DNA of 64,000 nucleotides from Gaiellasilicea sp963850995. GTDB lineage: Bacteria > Actinomycetota > Thermoleophilia > Gaiellales > Gaiellaceae. Below, one piece after another: positions 1 through 10,100 of the stretch. The position numbers were made by a program, and so were the translations under genes. The notes under the pieces were generated by a model. That model was not told where the DNA came from. It saw only the letters and a list, made by a program, of their open reading frames with translations, and ran no database searches. Each line of letters begins with the position of its first letter. Positions within the stretch are counted from its first letter, which is position 1. The stretch spans positions 1-64,000 of the forward strand of contig CAWKNQ010000013.1 in assembly GCA_963850995.1 (NCBI GenBank). Direction: 5' to 3'.

Positions 1-1932
1 GGCGAGCGCTACCAGACGCTGCTCGGCGCGACCGGCACCGGCAAGACGGCGACGATGGCCTGGATCATCGAGCAGGTGCAGAAGCCGGCCCTCGTGATCG
101 CCCACAACAAGACGCTCGCCGCACAGCTCTGCAACGAGTTCCGCGAGTTCTTCCCGACGAACGCGGTCGAGTACTTCGTCTCCTACTACGACTACTACCA
201 GCCGGAGGCGTACGTCCCACAGGCCGACCTCTACATCGAGAAGGACTCGTCGCGGAACGACGACATCGACCGGCTCCGGCACGCCGCCACCTCGAACCTG
301 CTCTCGCGTCGCGACACCGTCATCGTCGCCTCGGTCAGCTGCATCTACGGCCTCGGCTCGCCGGAGGAGTACGAGAAGCGCGTCGTCTTCCTGACCGTGG
401 GCGAGGAGACCGACCGCGACGTGATGCTGCGGAAGCTGATCGACATCCAGTACGTCCGCAACGACACGCTGCTCGGGCGCGGGCGCTTCCGCGTCAAAGG
501 CGACGTGATCGAGATCCAGCCGGCCTACTCGGAGACCGCCTACCGCATCTCGATGTTCGGGGACGAGGTCGAGCAGATCACGCACTTCGACCCGCTCACA
601 GGCGAGGTGTTCGCGAGGCTGGACACGGTGACGGTCTTCCCGGCGACGCAGTACGTCACCTCGAAGCCGACGATCGAGCGCGCCCAGGACGAGATCAAGC
701 ACGAGCTCGAGCAGCAGGTGGCGCTGTTCGAGAGCGAGGGCAGGATGCTCGAGGCGCACCGGATCCGGCAGCGGACGGAGTACGACATGGAGATGATGCG
801 CGAGCTCGGCTTCTGCAACGGGATCGAGAACTACTCGCGCATCCTCGACGGGCGGCCGGCGGGGTCAGCGCCGCACACGCTGCTCGACTACTTCCCCTCG
901 GACTACGTCGTGTTCGTCGACGAGTCGCACCAGTCGGTGCCGCAGATCGGCGGCATGTACGAGGGCGACCGCTCGCGCAAGCAGACGCTCGTCGAGCACG
1001 GCTTCCGGCTCCCGTCGGCGCTCGACAACCGGCCGCTTCGCTTCGACGAGTTCCTGGACAAGGTGCACCAGCTCGTCTTCGTCTCGGCCACGCCCGGGCC
1101 GTTCGAGCTGCGCCACTCGCAGGTGGTGGCGGAGCAGCTGATCCGGCCGACCTACCTCGTCGACCCGGAGGTCGAGCTACGTCCGACCCGGAACCAGATC
1201 GACGACCTCCTGAACGAGATCCGCCGCCGCGAGGAGGCGGGCGAGCGCGTGCTCGTGACGACGCTGACGAAGAAGATGGCGGAGGACCTGACCGACTACC
1301 TGCTCGAGGCGGGCGTGCGGGCGCGCTACCTGCACTCCGAGATCGACACGCTCGAGCGGATCCAGATCATCCGCGAGCTGCGGCTCGGCGAGTACGACGT
1401 GCTCGTCGGGATCAACCTCCTCCGAGAAGGACTCGACCTGCCCGAGGTCTCGCTCGTCGCCATCCTCGACGCCGACAAAGAGGGCTTCCTGCGCGGGAAG
1501 ACCGCGCTCGTGCAGACGATCGGGCGTGCGGCGCGCAACATCAACGGGCGCGTGCTCCTCTACGCGGACAAGCGGACCGAGGCGATCCAGGCCGCGATGG
1601 AGGAGACCGAGCGCCGCCGCAGCATCCAGCTCGCGTACAACGAGGCGAACGGGACGACGCCCGTCTCGGTCGTGAAGGGGGTCTCGGACATCGCCGAGTT
1701 CCTCTCGCTCGAGAATCCGAACGTCCCTGGCCGCCGCCGACGGGGCGCGCGCGCCGAGGTCGAGGGGATGTCGCGCGAGGAGCTGGAGAAGCTCGTCGTC
1801 ACGCTCGAGGAGGAAATGTTCGCCGCCGCCGAGGAGCTTCGCTTCGAGTACGCGGCCAAGCTCCGCGACGAGATCAAGGAGCTCCGCCGCGAGCTCGTCG
1901 CCCTAGCCGACACCGTCACCCAGGAGGCCTGA
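1..1932 (+). CDS. uvrB: UvrB, excinuclease ABC subunit B (5' end cut by window)
   Basis: UvrB is the damage-verifying helicase-like subunit of nucleotide excision repair; it is loaded by UvrA and recruits UvrC. The reading frame is open from base 1, and 643 residues are visible against about 670 usual, so roughly the first 30 are missing. The Walker A motif GATGTGKT lies at visible residues 9-16. The aromatic beta-hairpin (YYDYYQPEAY) that clamps DNA follows, then the DESH Walker B-like motif near residue 308 and the late helicase motifs (GINLLREGLDLPE, QTIGRAARN). The last 45 residues form the coiled UVR domain (EELRFEYAAKLRDEI) that contacts UvrC. The ATG at 55 is internal to the Walker motif and is not the start. 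uvrA lies 9.4 kb downstream on the same strand. No disruption is seen. Confidence 0.97.
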   Translation, partial: GERYQTLLGATGTGKTATMAWIIEQVQKPALVIAHNKTLAAQLCNEFREFFPTNAVEYFVSYYDYYQPEAYVPQADLYIEKDSSRNDDIDRLRHAATSNLLSRRDTVIVASVSCIYGLGSPEEYEKRVVFLTVGEETDRDVMLRKLIDIQYVRNDTLLGRGRFRVKGDVIEIQPAYSETAYRISMFGDEVEQITHFDPLTGEVFARLDTVTVFPATQYVTSKPTIERAQDEIKHELEQQVALFESEGRMLEAHRIRQRTEYDMEMMRELGFCNGIENYSRILDGRPAGSAPHTLLDYFPSDYVVFVDESHQSVPQIGGMYEGDRSRKQTLVEHGFRLPSALDNRPLRFDEFLDKVHQLVFVSATPGPFELRHSQVVAEQLIRPTYLVDPEVELRPTRNQIDDLLNEIRRREEAGERVLVTTLTKKMAEDLTDYLLEAGVRARYLHSEIDTLERIQIIRELRLGEYDVLVGINLLREGLDLPEVSLVAILDADKEGFLRGKTALVQTIGRAARNINGRVLLYADKRTEAIQAAMEETERRRSIQLAYNEANGTTPVSVVKGVSDIAEFLSLENPNVPGRRRRGARAEVEGMSREELEKLVVTLEEEMFAAAEELRFEYAAKLRDEIKELRRELVALADTVTQEA

Positions 1933-1937
1933 GAACC

Positions 1938-2213
1938 ATGTGCCGGAACATCAAGACACTGCACAATTTCGAGCCGCCCGCGACCGCGGAGGAGATCCAC
2001 GACGCGGCGCTCCAGTACGTGCGCAAGATCAGCGGCGCGACGAAGCCGTCCAAGGCGAACGAGGCCGTGTTCGCGCGCGCGGTCGAGGAGGTCACGGCCG
2101 CCTCGACGCGGCTGCTCGAGGCGCTCGTCACGGCGGCGCCGCCGCGTGACCGCGAGGTCGAGGCTGCGCGCGCTCGCGCGCGCGCCGAGAAGCGCTTCGG
2201 CGCGGCTGCGTAG
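1938..2213 (+). CDS. DUF2277 family small protein
   Basis: A 91-residue protein beginning MCRNIKTLHNFEPPAT, the signature of the DUF2277 family, whose function is unknown. The early cysteine, the NF-EPPAT segment and the following helix (EEIHDAALQYVRKISG) are the conserved part; the tail is Ala/Arg-rich. It starts 5 bases after the uvrB stop and so is probably cotranscribed with it. The link with repair is positional only. It ends 25 bases before the end of the convergent flavoprotein gene. Confidence 0.85.
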   Translation: MCRNIKTLHNFEPPATAEEIHDAALQYVRKISGATKPSKANEAVFARAVEEVTAASTRLLEALVTAAPPRDREVEAARARARAEKRFGAAA

Positions 2214-2238
2214 TCGTACTCTCCGCGCCGCCCGACGT

Positions 2239-3433
2239 CTAGACCGCGACCTGCGAGACGACGTGCGCGGCGTCCTCGCCGACGCCGATGAAGAGCGACG
2301 ACTTGCGCTTGTGCAGCCAGTGCACGCCGAGGAAGGCGAGTCCCGGGAAGTCCGTGACGCCGCGACGGTGGAGCGGGCGGCCGGAGGCATCGAGCACCGG
2401 CAACTCGATCCACCCGTAGTCGGGCCGGAAGCCCGTCGCCCAGACGATCGCGCCCAGATCGGCGAGATCGAGCTCTGCGCACGTCCGGGAGCTCCGGTGC
2501 CTCCGGCGGTGCCGCTGCCGGCGACGCTCCTGCGTGCTCGTCGAAGCCCTTTCGTAGCCCGGCCTCGAACTCGATCCCCTTGGCGATGTTCGCAGCGAGG
2601 TCGTCGGCGAACAGCGCCCGGCCGCCGCCGAAGCCCTCGAGCCGCCCGACCGGGACGGCGCCGCGAGCCATCAGCGTGAGCGGATTGCAGTCGTGGCCGC
2701 CCTCGGTCCCGCTCACCGCGGGGTTGCAGGCGACGAGCGCGTTCGGCGCGGTCAGCGTGTCGACCGTCTGGTCGAGCAGCCCGGTCTCGGCCATCCAGTG
2801 GACGAGGTCGCGGCCGCGGTGGCTGCGCGGTACCCACGGGCAGGCGCCGACCGAGAGGTAGACGGTCCTGCCGGCGCCGAGGAGGTCCTCCGCCACCTGG
2901 CAGCCCGACTGACCGCTGCCGACGACGAGGACTGCGCCGTCGGGGAGCGACGCCGGGTTGCGGTACTCGGCCGTGTGCTGCTGAAAGATCGCCTGCGGCG
3001 CCGCATCGCGTAGCGACGACGGCGTCGGCCGCTGGTACGCGCCGGTGGCGACGATCACCGCCCGCGCGTGCACCGGCCCCTGGCTCGTCTCGAGCTCGTA
3101 GCCGCCTCCGGGCGACGCCCGGAGTGCCGTCACCGACACGCCCTCGCGTACCGGCGCCGCGAACGACGCCGCATAGGCCTCGAGGTAGCCGATCACCTCG
3201 GCAAGCGGCGCGAATGCGTCCGGAGCGGGACCGTCGTAGGCGAAGCCGGGGAGCTGCTGCGCCCAGTTCGGCGTGTTCAGGACGAAGCTGTCCCAGCGCT
3301 CCGTCCGCCACGTGTGGCCGACGCGGCCGCGTTCGAGCAGAACGTGCTCGACACCACGGTCGGTCAGGTGTCTGCTCGCCGCGAGCCCGGCCTGGCCGGC
3401 GCCGACGATCGCGGTGTCGATGCTCGTGCTCAG
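2239..3433 (-). CDS. FAD-dependent monooxygenase/oxidoreductase (frameshifted)
   Basis: Flavoprotein of the flavin-containing monooxygenase/YhiN-like type. The N-terminus has the FAD dinucleotide fold (DTAIVGAGQAGLAASRHL), then WRTERWDSFVLNTP, an ATG-type motif (VIVATGAYQRP) and a second nucleotide fold (VLVVGSGQSGCQVAEDLL) for NADPH. The C-terminus resumes as IVWATGFRPDYGWIELP and HWLHKRKSSLFIGVGEDA. The two halves lie in different frames; the shift falls near 2471-2485, where one extra A (CGC-A-GAG) would explain it, and the total length is 3n+1. About 397 residues when repaired. No ATG/GTG/TTG fits the N-terminus; a CTG at 3433, just after the TAG of the upstream peptidase and an upstream GGGAAG, is the only plausible start. 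The substrate is unknown. Confidence 0.8.
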
Positions 3434-3442
3434 CGCTCTTCC

Positions 3443-4940
3443 CTAGGCCGCTGCCAACGCTCCGAGCTTGTCCTTCAGATAGCGCACGTACGGGGCCGCG
3501 TCGATCGGACCGCCGACGACGCGCTCGAGCGTCTCCTGCGGCGTGAACTTGCGGCCGAGCGCGTAGAGCCGGGTCTGCAGCCACTCGTGCAGCGGCCCGA
3601 ACTCGCCCCGCTCGAACTGCTCCGGGCAGGTCGGGCAGCTCCGAGAGCGCTTTCTCCCAGATCTGCACGGAGACGACGTTGCCGAGCGAGTAGGTCGGGA
3701 AGTAGCCGAAACCGCCGCCCGACCAGTGCACGTCCTGGAGCACGCCGAGGGTGTCGTTCGGAACCGGGATGCCGAGGTACTCCTCGAAACGAGTGTTCCA
3801 TGCCTCCGGCAGGTCCTTCAGCTCGAGCGTGCCGGCCAGGATCTCCTGCTCCAGCTCGAAGCGAAGGATGATGTGGAGGTTGTAGGTGGCCTCGTCCGCG
3901 TCGACGCGGATAAACGACGGCTTGATCCGGTTGATTGCGCGGTAGAAGCGCTCCTGGTCGACGTCGCCGAGCGCGTCCGGGAACGCCGCCTGGAACGAGG
4001 GGTAGAAGTGGTTCCAGAACGGACGGCTGCGGCCGACGATGTTCTCCCAGAGGCGGCTCTGCGACTCGTGCAGCGCCGACGAGACACCGTGGCAGAGCGG
4101 CGTCCGCTCGAGCGTGGGCGAGACGCCGTGCTCGTAGAGGCCGTGCCCGCACTCGTGCATCGCCGTGAAGATCGAGTTGATGTCGCTCTCCTGGTAGCGC
4201 GTCGTCAGGCGGATGTCCTGCGTGCCCGAGCTGGCCGCGAACGGGTGCACCGTCAGGTCGAGGCGCGCGAAGGAGGGGTCGAAGCCGAAGCGCTCGATGA
4301 TCTTGAGCGAGTACTCGTGCTGTGCGTCGACGGGCCAGGGGCCGGCCAGGAAGGCGTCGTCGCCGTCGACCGAGCCGTGCTCGGCGATCAGCGGCACGAG
4401 CTCGGCTTTGAGCTCGTCGAAGACGCTCCGCACCTCCGCCGTCTTCATCCCAGGCTCGTAGTCGTCGAGCAGGACGTCGTACGGCTCGTCGTAGTCCTCG
4501 AAGCACTCGACGTAGCGGCGCTTCAGCTCGACGGCGCGCTCGAGCTCGGGGAGGAAGAGCGCGAAGTCGTCGTCCGTGCGCGCCTTCGCCCAGATGTCAT
4601 GGGCCTCGGCGGCGGCGCCCGTCATCTCGGCGGCCAGCTCGGCCGGCACGCGCCGCGCCTTCTCCCAGTCGCGCCGGGTCGTGCGGATCAGGCTCGCCTC
4701 GTCGGAGTCGTAGTCGAGACTCTGCTCGTACGGGGCGAGCTCGTCGAGAAGCGCGCCGATCTCGTCGGAGACGAACCGCTCGTGCGCGATTCGGTCGAGG
4801 GTCGTCACCTGCGCGCCCCGGACGGCGCCTCCCCCCGGCGGCATCATCACGGTCTGGTCCCAGAAGAGGATCTCCAGGGCCCGCCGCAGGTCGTGGATCT
4901 CGGCCAGGCGTGTCTTCAGCTCGTCGAAACGCTGCTCCAT
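3443..4940 (-). CDS. M32 carboxypeptidase (Taq family), frameshifted
   Basis: Zinc metallocarboxypeptidase of family M32, a cytoplasmic enzyme that trims C-terminal residues. The zinc site HECGH (in AMHECGHGLYEHGV) is present, as are the family segments RLTTRYQESDINSIFTAMHE (about residue 240 onward) and IRVDADEATYNLHIILRFE. The N-terminus MEQRFDELKTRLAEIHDL is normal, with a GAGGGAGA ribosome site upstream. Near 3621-3627 one extra base in a CCC run (CTGCCCGGAG) shifts the frame; the correct end is LYALGRKFTPQETLERVV and then LKDKLGALAAA. Length is 3n+1; about 498 residues when repaired, normal for the family. The next gene on this strand begins at or just after its stop codon. Confidence 0.9.
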
Positions 4941-5072
4941 CGTCTCTCCCTCGGAAGTCGTCGTCGTGCTCGGACTCTAGCCGCGCGTGGGCTCAGCTCC
5001 GCGACTGCGCGTGCATGAAACTCGCGCGCGATGGAGAAACATCACCCGTCCAAATCGACTTTGGGGGGTTCG

Positions 5073-5339
5073 ATGGGAATCATCGCGTTTATCATCCTGG
5101 GCGCCATCGGGGGAGCAATCGCCAAGGCGCTCCTGCCCGGCGACGACCCAGGTGGCTTCATCGTCACCACGATCATCGGGATCGTCGGGGCCCTCCTCGG
5201 TGGCTTCCTCGCCGCGGCGCTCTTCGGCGCCGACCCGCTCGACGAGTTCTTCGACATCAGCTCCTGGCTGACCGCGATTGTCGGCGCGATCGGCCTGCTC
5301 CTCATCTACAGGGCGGTCACCCGCGGGCGCACGGTCTAG
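5073..5339 (+). CDS. GlsB/YeaQ/YmgE (transglycosylase-associated) membrane protein
   Basis: A small, glycine-rich integral membrane protein of 88 residues. The sequence MGIIAFIILGAIGGAIAKAL followed by GDDPGGFIVTTIIGIVGALL is typical of the transglycosylase-associated family (PF04226), with three predicted membrane segments; its role, often tied to envelope stress, is not well defined. An upstream in-frame ATG exists at 5031, but the start at 5073 gives the family N-terminus and follows a GGGGGG ribosome site by about 5 bases. The stop at 5337-5339 overlaps the end of the convergent phosphoesterase gene by four bases. Confidence 0.85.
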   Translation: MGIIAFIILGAIGGAIAKALLPGDDPGGFIVTTIIGIVGALLGGFLAAALFGADPLDEFFDISSWLTAIVGAIGLLLIYRAVTRGRTV

Positions 5340-6169
5340 GTCCGGCGCTCCGATTCGAAGGCGAGGGTTCCACGGCCGCGTGGGAACGTCCGCACGGCCG
5401 TGAGCCCCCAGCCGTCCACGCGCCAGATGTAAGTGAGGATGCGCAGCTCGGCGCGCTCGATCTCGTAGACGTGCAGGCCGCGCGCCTCGCCGCGCCGGTG
5501 CGGGCGCGGCTGGCCGAAGCCGGGCGCGATCGAGACGACGACGGCATGCTCGCCGCCCGGGGACGAGAGCTCGAACTCGTGCCGCTCGGCGACCGTGCTC
5601 TGGTGGATGTGGCCGGCGAGGACGAGGTCGGCGCCCGCGTCGACGAGCCCCGCGAGCACGCGGTTCCGCCGCGCGACGGGCTTCTTCCGCGACCGCCACG
5701 GAGCGCCGAGGAGGTGATGGTGGAGCGCGACGATGCGATACGTCCCGTCGGCGGCCGCGGCGAGGTGCTCGGCCGCGCGCCGCACCTGCTCGTCGCGCAG
5801 CCGCCCGGACTGGTGCCGCCACGGGCGTACCGAGTTGAGGCCGACGGCGACGAGGCCGTCGGAACGGTGGACCGGCTCGGTCGTCTGCCAGAGACGCTCG
5901 AACTCCTCCCAGGGGCTCGTGAAGCGCTTCGGGAAGCTGTACGGGATGTCGTGGTTGCCGGGAATCACGAGCAGCGGGAGCTCGAGGCTGCGCAGGAACG
6001 CGGAGGCCTGCTCGTGCTGGTCGCGGCGGCCGCGGTGCGTGAGGTCGCCGCTTGCGATCACGAGCTCGGGCTGTGTCTCCGCGACCAGCCGCGCGAGCGC
6101 TTCGATCGACTCTGGGCTGTCCCCGCGCCCGAAATGCAGGTCCGAGAGGTGGAGGACGCGTGTCGGCAC
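5336..6169 (-). CDS. Metallophosphoesterase (calcineurin-like)
   Basis: A 277-residue cytoplasmic calcineurin-like phosphoesterase. All metal-ligand motifs are visible in order: DLHFG near residue 11, GDLTHRG near 43, GNHD near 74, the HHH near 151 and GHIHQ near 191. This set resembles the 3',5'-cyclic-AMP phosphodiesterase/CpdA-like class (PF00149), but the substrate cannot be read from sequence. It sits alone between two small membrane-protein genes on the other strand. Confidence 0.9.
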   Translation of the reverse strand: MPTRVLHLSDLHFGRGDSPESIEALARLVAETQPELVIASGDLTHRGRRDQHEQASAFLRSLELPLLVIPGNHDIPYSFPKRFTSPWEEFERLWQTTEPVHRSDGLVAVGLNSVRPWRHQSGRLRDEQVRRAAEHLAAAADGTYRIVALHHHLLGAPWRSRKKPVARRNRVLAGLVDAGADLVLAGHIHQSTVAERHEFELSSPGGEHAVVVSIAPGFGQPRPHRRGEARGLHVYEIERAELRILTYIWRVDGWGLTAVRTFPRGRGTLAFESERRT

Positions 6170-6184
6170 AGCCGCCTGAGGCTA

Positions 6185-6190
6185 TACAGT
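6185..6190 (+). promoter_or_regulatory. -10 box of leaderless promoter
   Basis: TACAGT, 7 nt before the GTG at 6198. This is the same TANNNT-gap-start arrangement found in front of many genes here and implies a leaderless mRNA. Confidence 0.5.
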
Positions 6191-6197
6191 CAACGAC

Positions 6198-6440
6198 GTG
6201 TCCGAGACTGATTCACCCGAGATCTTCGACGACCTCTATCTCGGCCTGCGAGCCGGGGGCGCGTTGCGCAAGCAGCGCCGCGGCGAGCCGCTGACGACCG
6301 AGGAGCAGGAGGCGCTCGGCCGCTGGAACCGGCTCTCGATGGGGCGCAAGGCAATCGCCGTCGGCGCCTTCGCGCTCGGCACCTTCGGCCTCGGCTTCAC
6401 CCTCGGCGGTCTCATCTTCGGCCGCTGGCGCAAGGCCTAG
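6198..6440 (+). CDS. Small single-span membrane protein, unknown
   Basis: An 80-residue protein I do not recognise. The N-terminal half is acidic/polar (MSETDSPEIFDDLYLGLRAG), followed by a basic stretch and one hydrophobic glycine-rich segment at about residues 52-74 (AIAVGAFALGTFGLGFTLGG), ending in RWRKA. This suggests a tail-anchored or single-span protein with the N-terminus inside. The start is GTG, with no ribosome site but a -10 box just upstream. The gene is monocistronic; the next gene is convergent. Confidence 0.6.
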   Translation: MSETDSPEIFDDLYLGLRAGGALRKQRRGEPLTTEEQEALGRWNRLSMGRKAIAVGAFALGTFGLGFTLGGLIFGRWRKA

Positions 6441-6454
6441 CCGGCACCCGCCGG

Positions 6455-7186
6455 CTACGGCGTGATCCGGACCGGCGTTCCTTCGCGAGCGACCCGCGCG
6501 AGCAGGCGGACGACTGCGTTGTCGATCCTGACGCAGCCGTGCGAGCGCGCCGTGCCGAGCGGATCGTTGAAGCTCTCGCCGCCGCGACCATGGATCGCGA
6601 CGGTGCCGGGGCCGCCGCCGTAATCGAGCAGCGCTCGCGACCGCGCCGTCAGATGGAGCGCCCACGGCCCGAGGAAGCCGTTCGAGTCGGGCTGTGCAAC
6701 GCGCTCGGCGACCGCATGGAGCCCGAGCGGCGTCGGCCAGTTCGGGGCGCCGACGACGGCTCGCGTCGACATGATGATGCGCCCCGCTTGCAGCAGCCGG
6801 ACGGTCCGACGACCGGTCGACACCTCGATGCGGTAGGGAGTCCTGGCCAGCTTGGCCGCGTCCGCGGGGATCCACCCGCGTGTGCCGCTCGGGCGCATCG
6901 GTAGCGGCACCTTGAGCCACAGGCGCCCGTCGGGGGCTGTGCGGGTACCGACGACGAGCAGCCCGACCGGCCCACCGTTCCAGCGGGCCCGAGCGCCGAC
7001 ACGCGTCACGATCGGTCCGGCGCCGGGTCGCGCCCGGGCGATGGTCGGCACGGTCACACGGGCGATCCAGGCCTCCGAAGTGGTCGGCGCAGCCGGTCTC
7101 GCCGGTACGGCGGGAGCTTCGGCGGCGAACGCCAGCGTGCACGCGGCGACGCTCGCGAGCACGAGTAGTGGGCTAGCCCGTGACAC
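6455..7186 (-). CDS. L,D-transpeptidase (YkuD domain), exported
   Basis: A cell-wall enzyme forming 3-3 peptidoglycan cross-links or anchoring proteins. From the chosen GTG at 7186 the protein is 243 residues with a signal peptide (VSRASPLLVLASVAACTLAF). The C-terminal YkuD catalytic domain carries VAIHGRGG and then the SHGCVRI active-site motif with the nucleophile cysteine. An SH3-like segment (WLKVPLPMRPSGTRGWIPAD) precedes it. The start overlaps the end of the upstream vWA/DUF11 gene by 14 bases, so the two are probably coexpressed as surface functions. A longer form from 7258 is possible, but it would place a polar stretch before the signal peptide. Confidence 0.88.
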   Translation of the reverse strand: MSRASPLLVLASVAACTLAFAAEAPAVPARPAAPTTSEAWIARVTVPTIARARPGAGPIVTRVGARARWNGGPVGLLVVGTRTAPDGRLWLKVPLPMRPSGTRGWIPADAAKLARTPYRIEVSTGRRTVRLLQAGRIIMSTRAVVGAPNWPTPLGLHAVAERVAQPDSNGFLGPWALHLTARSRALLDYGGGPGTVAIHGRGGESFNDPLGTARSHGCVRIDNAVVRLLARVAREGTPVRITP

Positions 7187-10100
7187 CGCCTGCTCGCACG
7201 CCGCCTTGCGCGGGCAGCACGACGACCGGCCTGCGCGACGTGCAGGCGGCTGCGACACGCGCGGCGATCTGGGACGTACGCGTTGTCGGTGCGCAGTTCG
7301 AGTTCGCCGCGGTGACGAGAACGACGTTGACGATCATCTTGCGCCTCGGTGTCGTCATTGCCTGGACGAACACGAAGCGGTTGCGAGTGGCGCCGCTCGC
7401 CAGCCTCGTGATCGTCCAGCAGGCGTCGCCGCGCACGTAGCGGGCTCCGGGCGAACGCAGATAGACGAAACCCTCCGGCAGCCGCTCGCAGACCCGGACG
7501 TTGCGCGCCGGTCCCTGGCCGCGGTTCGTGACGGTGATCCGGAAGGTCACCTTCTCGCCTGCACGGACGACCCGCTCGGACGTCCGCTTCACGACCACCA
7601 GCCGCGCCGGCGGGGGCGGCACGGGACGGCGTGTGTTGACGATCGTGCACGTCAGGGTTGCGCCTGCCTGCGCCGGGCTCGTCACCGCAAGGGGCCCGCC
7701 GGTGTAGGGCCGGCGGCCTTGCCCGCAGTTGATCGTGGCGGTAAAGCCTGCCGGCACGCGTATCTCCCCGACCCGGGTGGGCGTACCGACGGGGTAGATG
7801 AAGCTCGCCTGGTCGCCGCTCGAGTCGGCGACCACCGAGGCGTCGTACGGTGGCTGTCCCGTCGAGTCGACGAAGATCGTCGTGGAGGCGGTGCCGCCGA
7901 CCCACGACTTGACGACGCGGACGGTCGACGTGGCCGGCGGCTGCGGCGTCGTGGTCGGCGGGGTCGGCGTCGCCGTCGGCGGTGGGCTGTCCGGGCTCAG
8001 GCCGAAGTGGTGCGACGGGTCGGCGTCCGTGAGCACGTTCTCGAGCACGTCCTCGCCGGTGACCGTCGCAACGTTTCGGTATTGGCCGGCGACAGCCGTC
8101 CCGGTGGCCTGGTATGTCCAGATCTCGCCGGGGTCGAGCTCGCCGTCGCCGTCGGCGTCCCCGCCTGTCAAGGACGGGACGACGCCGCGGTCGTCGACGA
8201 CGACGATCCTGCGGACGACGACGTTGCCCGGGTTCGTGACCCGATAGGTCCAGGTGACGGATCCCCCGACGGGGATGGACGGGCCTGGGGCCGCGTCGGC
8301 GTCCTCGCCGTTGGTGGCCTTCTCGACGTCGATCCGCGACACGGACCCGAAGTAGTGCGAGGGGTCGGTGTCGGTGAACGTGCCGCCTCCGGCGGCGGTG
8401 GCGGTGACCGAGCCGATGTTGGCGTACTGGCCCAGCTGGGAAACGCCGGTCGCGGTGCAGGTCATCTCCGCGTCGATCGCCAGCGTGGTCGCCGGACAGG
8501 TGACCGCCACGCCCCGGTTGTCGGTCACGGCGATGCCGCTGAGCGCGACGTTGCCGGTGTTGGTGACGATGTAGGTCCAGTCGACCGGCTCGCCGACCGG
8601 GATGAACGGCCCGGGTGCTTCGTCGGCGTCGACGCCGTTCGTGTGCTTCTGGAGCAGGACACCGGGTGCCGCGCCGAAGTAGTGCGAGGGGTCGTCATCG
8701 CGCACGGTCTGGCCGAGTGGCGTCTCGCCGGTCACGAACGCGAGATTGGTGTACTGGTCGGGATCGGCCGTGCCGGTGGCCGTGCATGTCATGGATGCTG
8801 GCCGGCAGCCAGAGTGGTCAGCCGGACAGCTGACGACGACGGCGCGGAGATCGACGACCGCGACGTTGTTCACGGTGATGTTGCCGGTGTTGGTCACCTG
8901 GTAGGTCCAGGTGACGAGCCCGCCCACGGGGATCGACGGCCCGGGCGCCTGGTCGGCGTCCTCGCCGTTGGTGAGCTTCTCGATCTGGATGTTGCCCTGC
9001 GCGCCGAAGTAATGCGCGGGATCGGTCGCGGGCGGGACCGGTCCTGCCGGGCCTGAAGCATTGACGGTTCCGATATTGGCGTACTGACCGGCCTGGACGG
9101 TTCCGCTCGCGAAGCAGGTGATCGTCTGGCCGGGAACCAGGAAGAACAGCAGCGGACACGCCACGGAGGCTCCCTGGTTGTCGGTCGGCTGCCAGTTGAT
9201 CAACGGGAGGTTGCCGGTGTTCGTGATCAGGTATCTCCAGGTGACGGGATCGCCGACGGCCAGCAGCGGGCCCGTCGGCGTGTCGGCCGGGTCGAGGTTC
9301 GTGAACTTCTCGATGGTGACGGCCTGGTTGGCGCCGAAGTAGTGCGAGGCGTCCGAGTCCTGCACATGGCGCCGGTCGGGCTTGGTGCCGGTCACCGAGC
9401 CGACGTTCTCGTACTGGCCGGCGACGGCCGTGGCTGCCGGAGCGGTGCAGGTCACGCTCTCAGCGGGGTCCAGCGGGTCGATCGCCGGCGGGCAGGCGAC
9501 GGCGCCGATGACATTGTCGGTGACGGTCGCTGCCGGTCAACGTCGACGTTGCCCGTATTGGTGACGACGTACGTCCAGGTGACCGGGCCGCCGACGGGGA
9601 TGAAGGGTCCAGGCGGCAGGTCGGCGTCCTGACCATTGGTGGCCTTCTCGATGTCGATCCCCGCGGCCACGCCGAAGTAGTGCGAGGGATCGGTGTCGGT
9701 GACCTGTGTCCCCGCGCCCGTGGCGGTGACCGTGCCCGTGTTCGCGTACTGCCCTGCGACTCCGGTCCCGGTAGCCGTGCACGTCATCTCCGCGCCCGGG
9801 GCGAGCGTGGTGCCGGGGCATGTGACTGCCCCGATCGGGTTGTCAGTGACGGCGATCCCGGTCAGCGGCACGTTGCCGGTGTTCTTGACGAGGTAGGTCC
9901 AAGTGACCGTCGAGCCGATCGGTACGAGCGGCCCCGCCGGAGGGGTATCGGCGTCGACGCCGTTGGTGTGCTTCTCGAGGTCGACGGCCGGCACGGCAGT
10001 CTTGCGGTTCACCATCTCGCACGTGACGATCGCCTGGTTCGGGACCGTGCCGCTGAAGCCTCCGTTGGTGGCGCTGAAGTCCGGGAGCGGCGCAGGGGTT

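Noticed and set aside
1560..4940. A 1,126-codon minus-strand open frame running from the M32 peptidase through the flavoprotein and into uvrB
   Set aside because: Only its first part is the peptidase; after the frameshift it is Arg/Ala-rich antisense sequence typical of GC-rich shadow frames.
5031..5072. Longer N-terminus of the GlsB-like protein from ATG 5031
   Set aside because: Adds a polar segment not seen in the family and would bury the GGGGGG ribosome site within coding sequence.
7998..9985. Regularly spaced repeats considered as a CRISPR array
   Set aside because: Period is about 330 bp, in frame, encoding a repeated protein domain; there are no short identical repeats with spacers.
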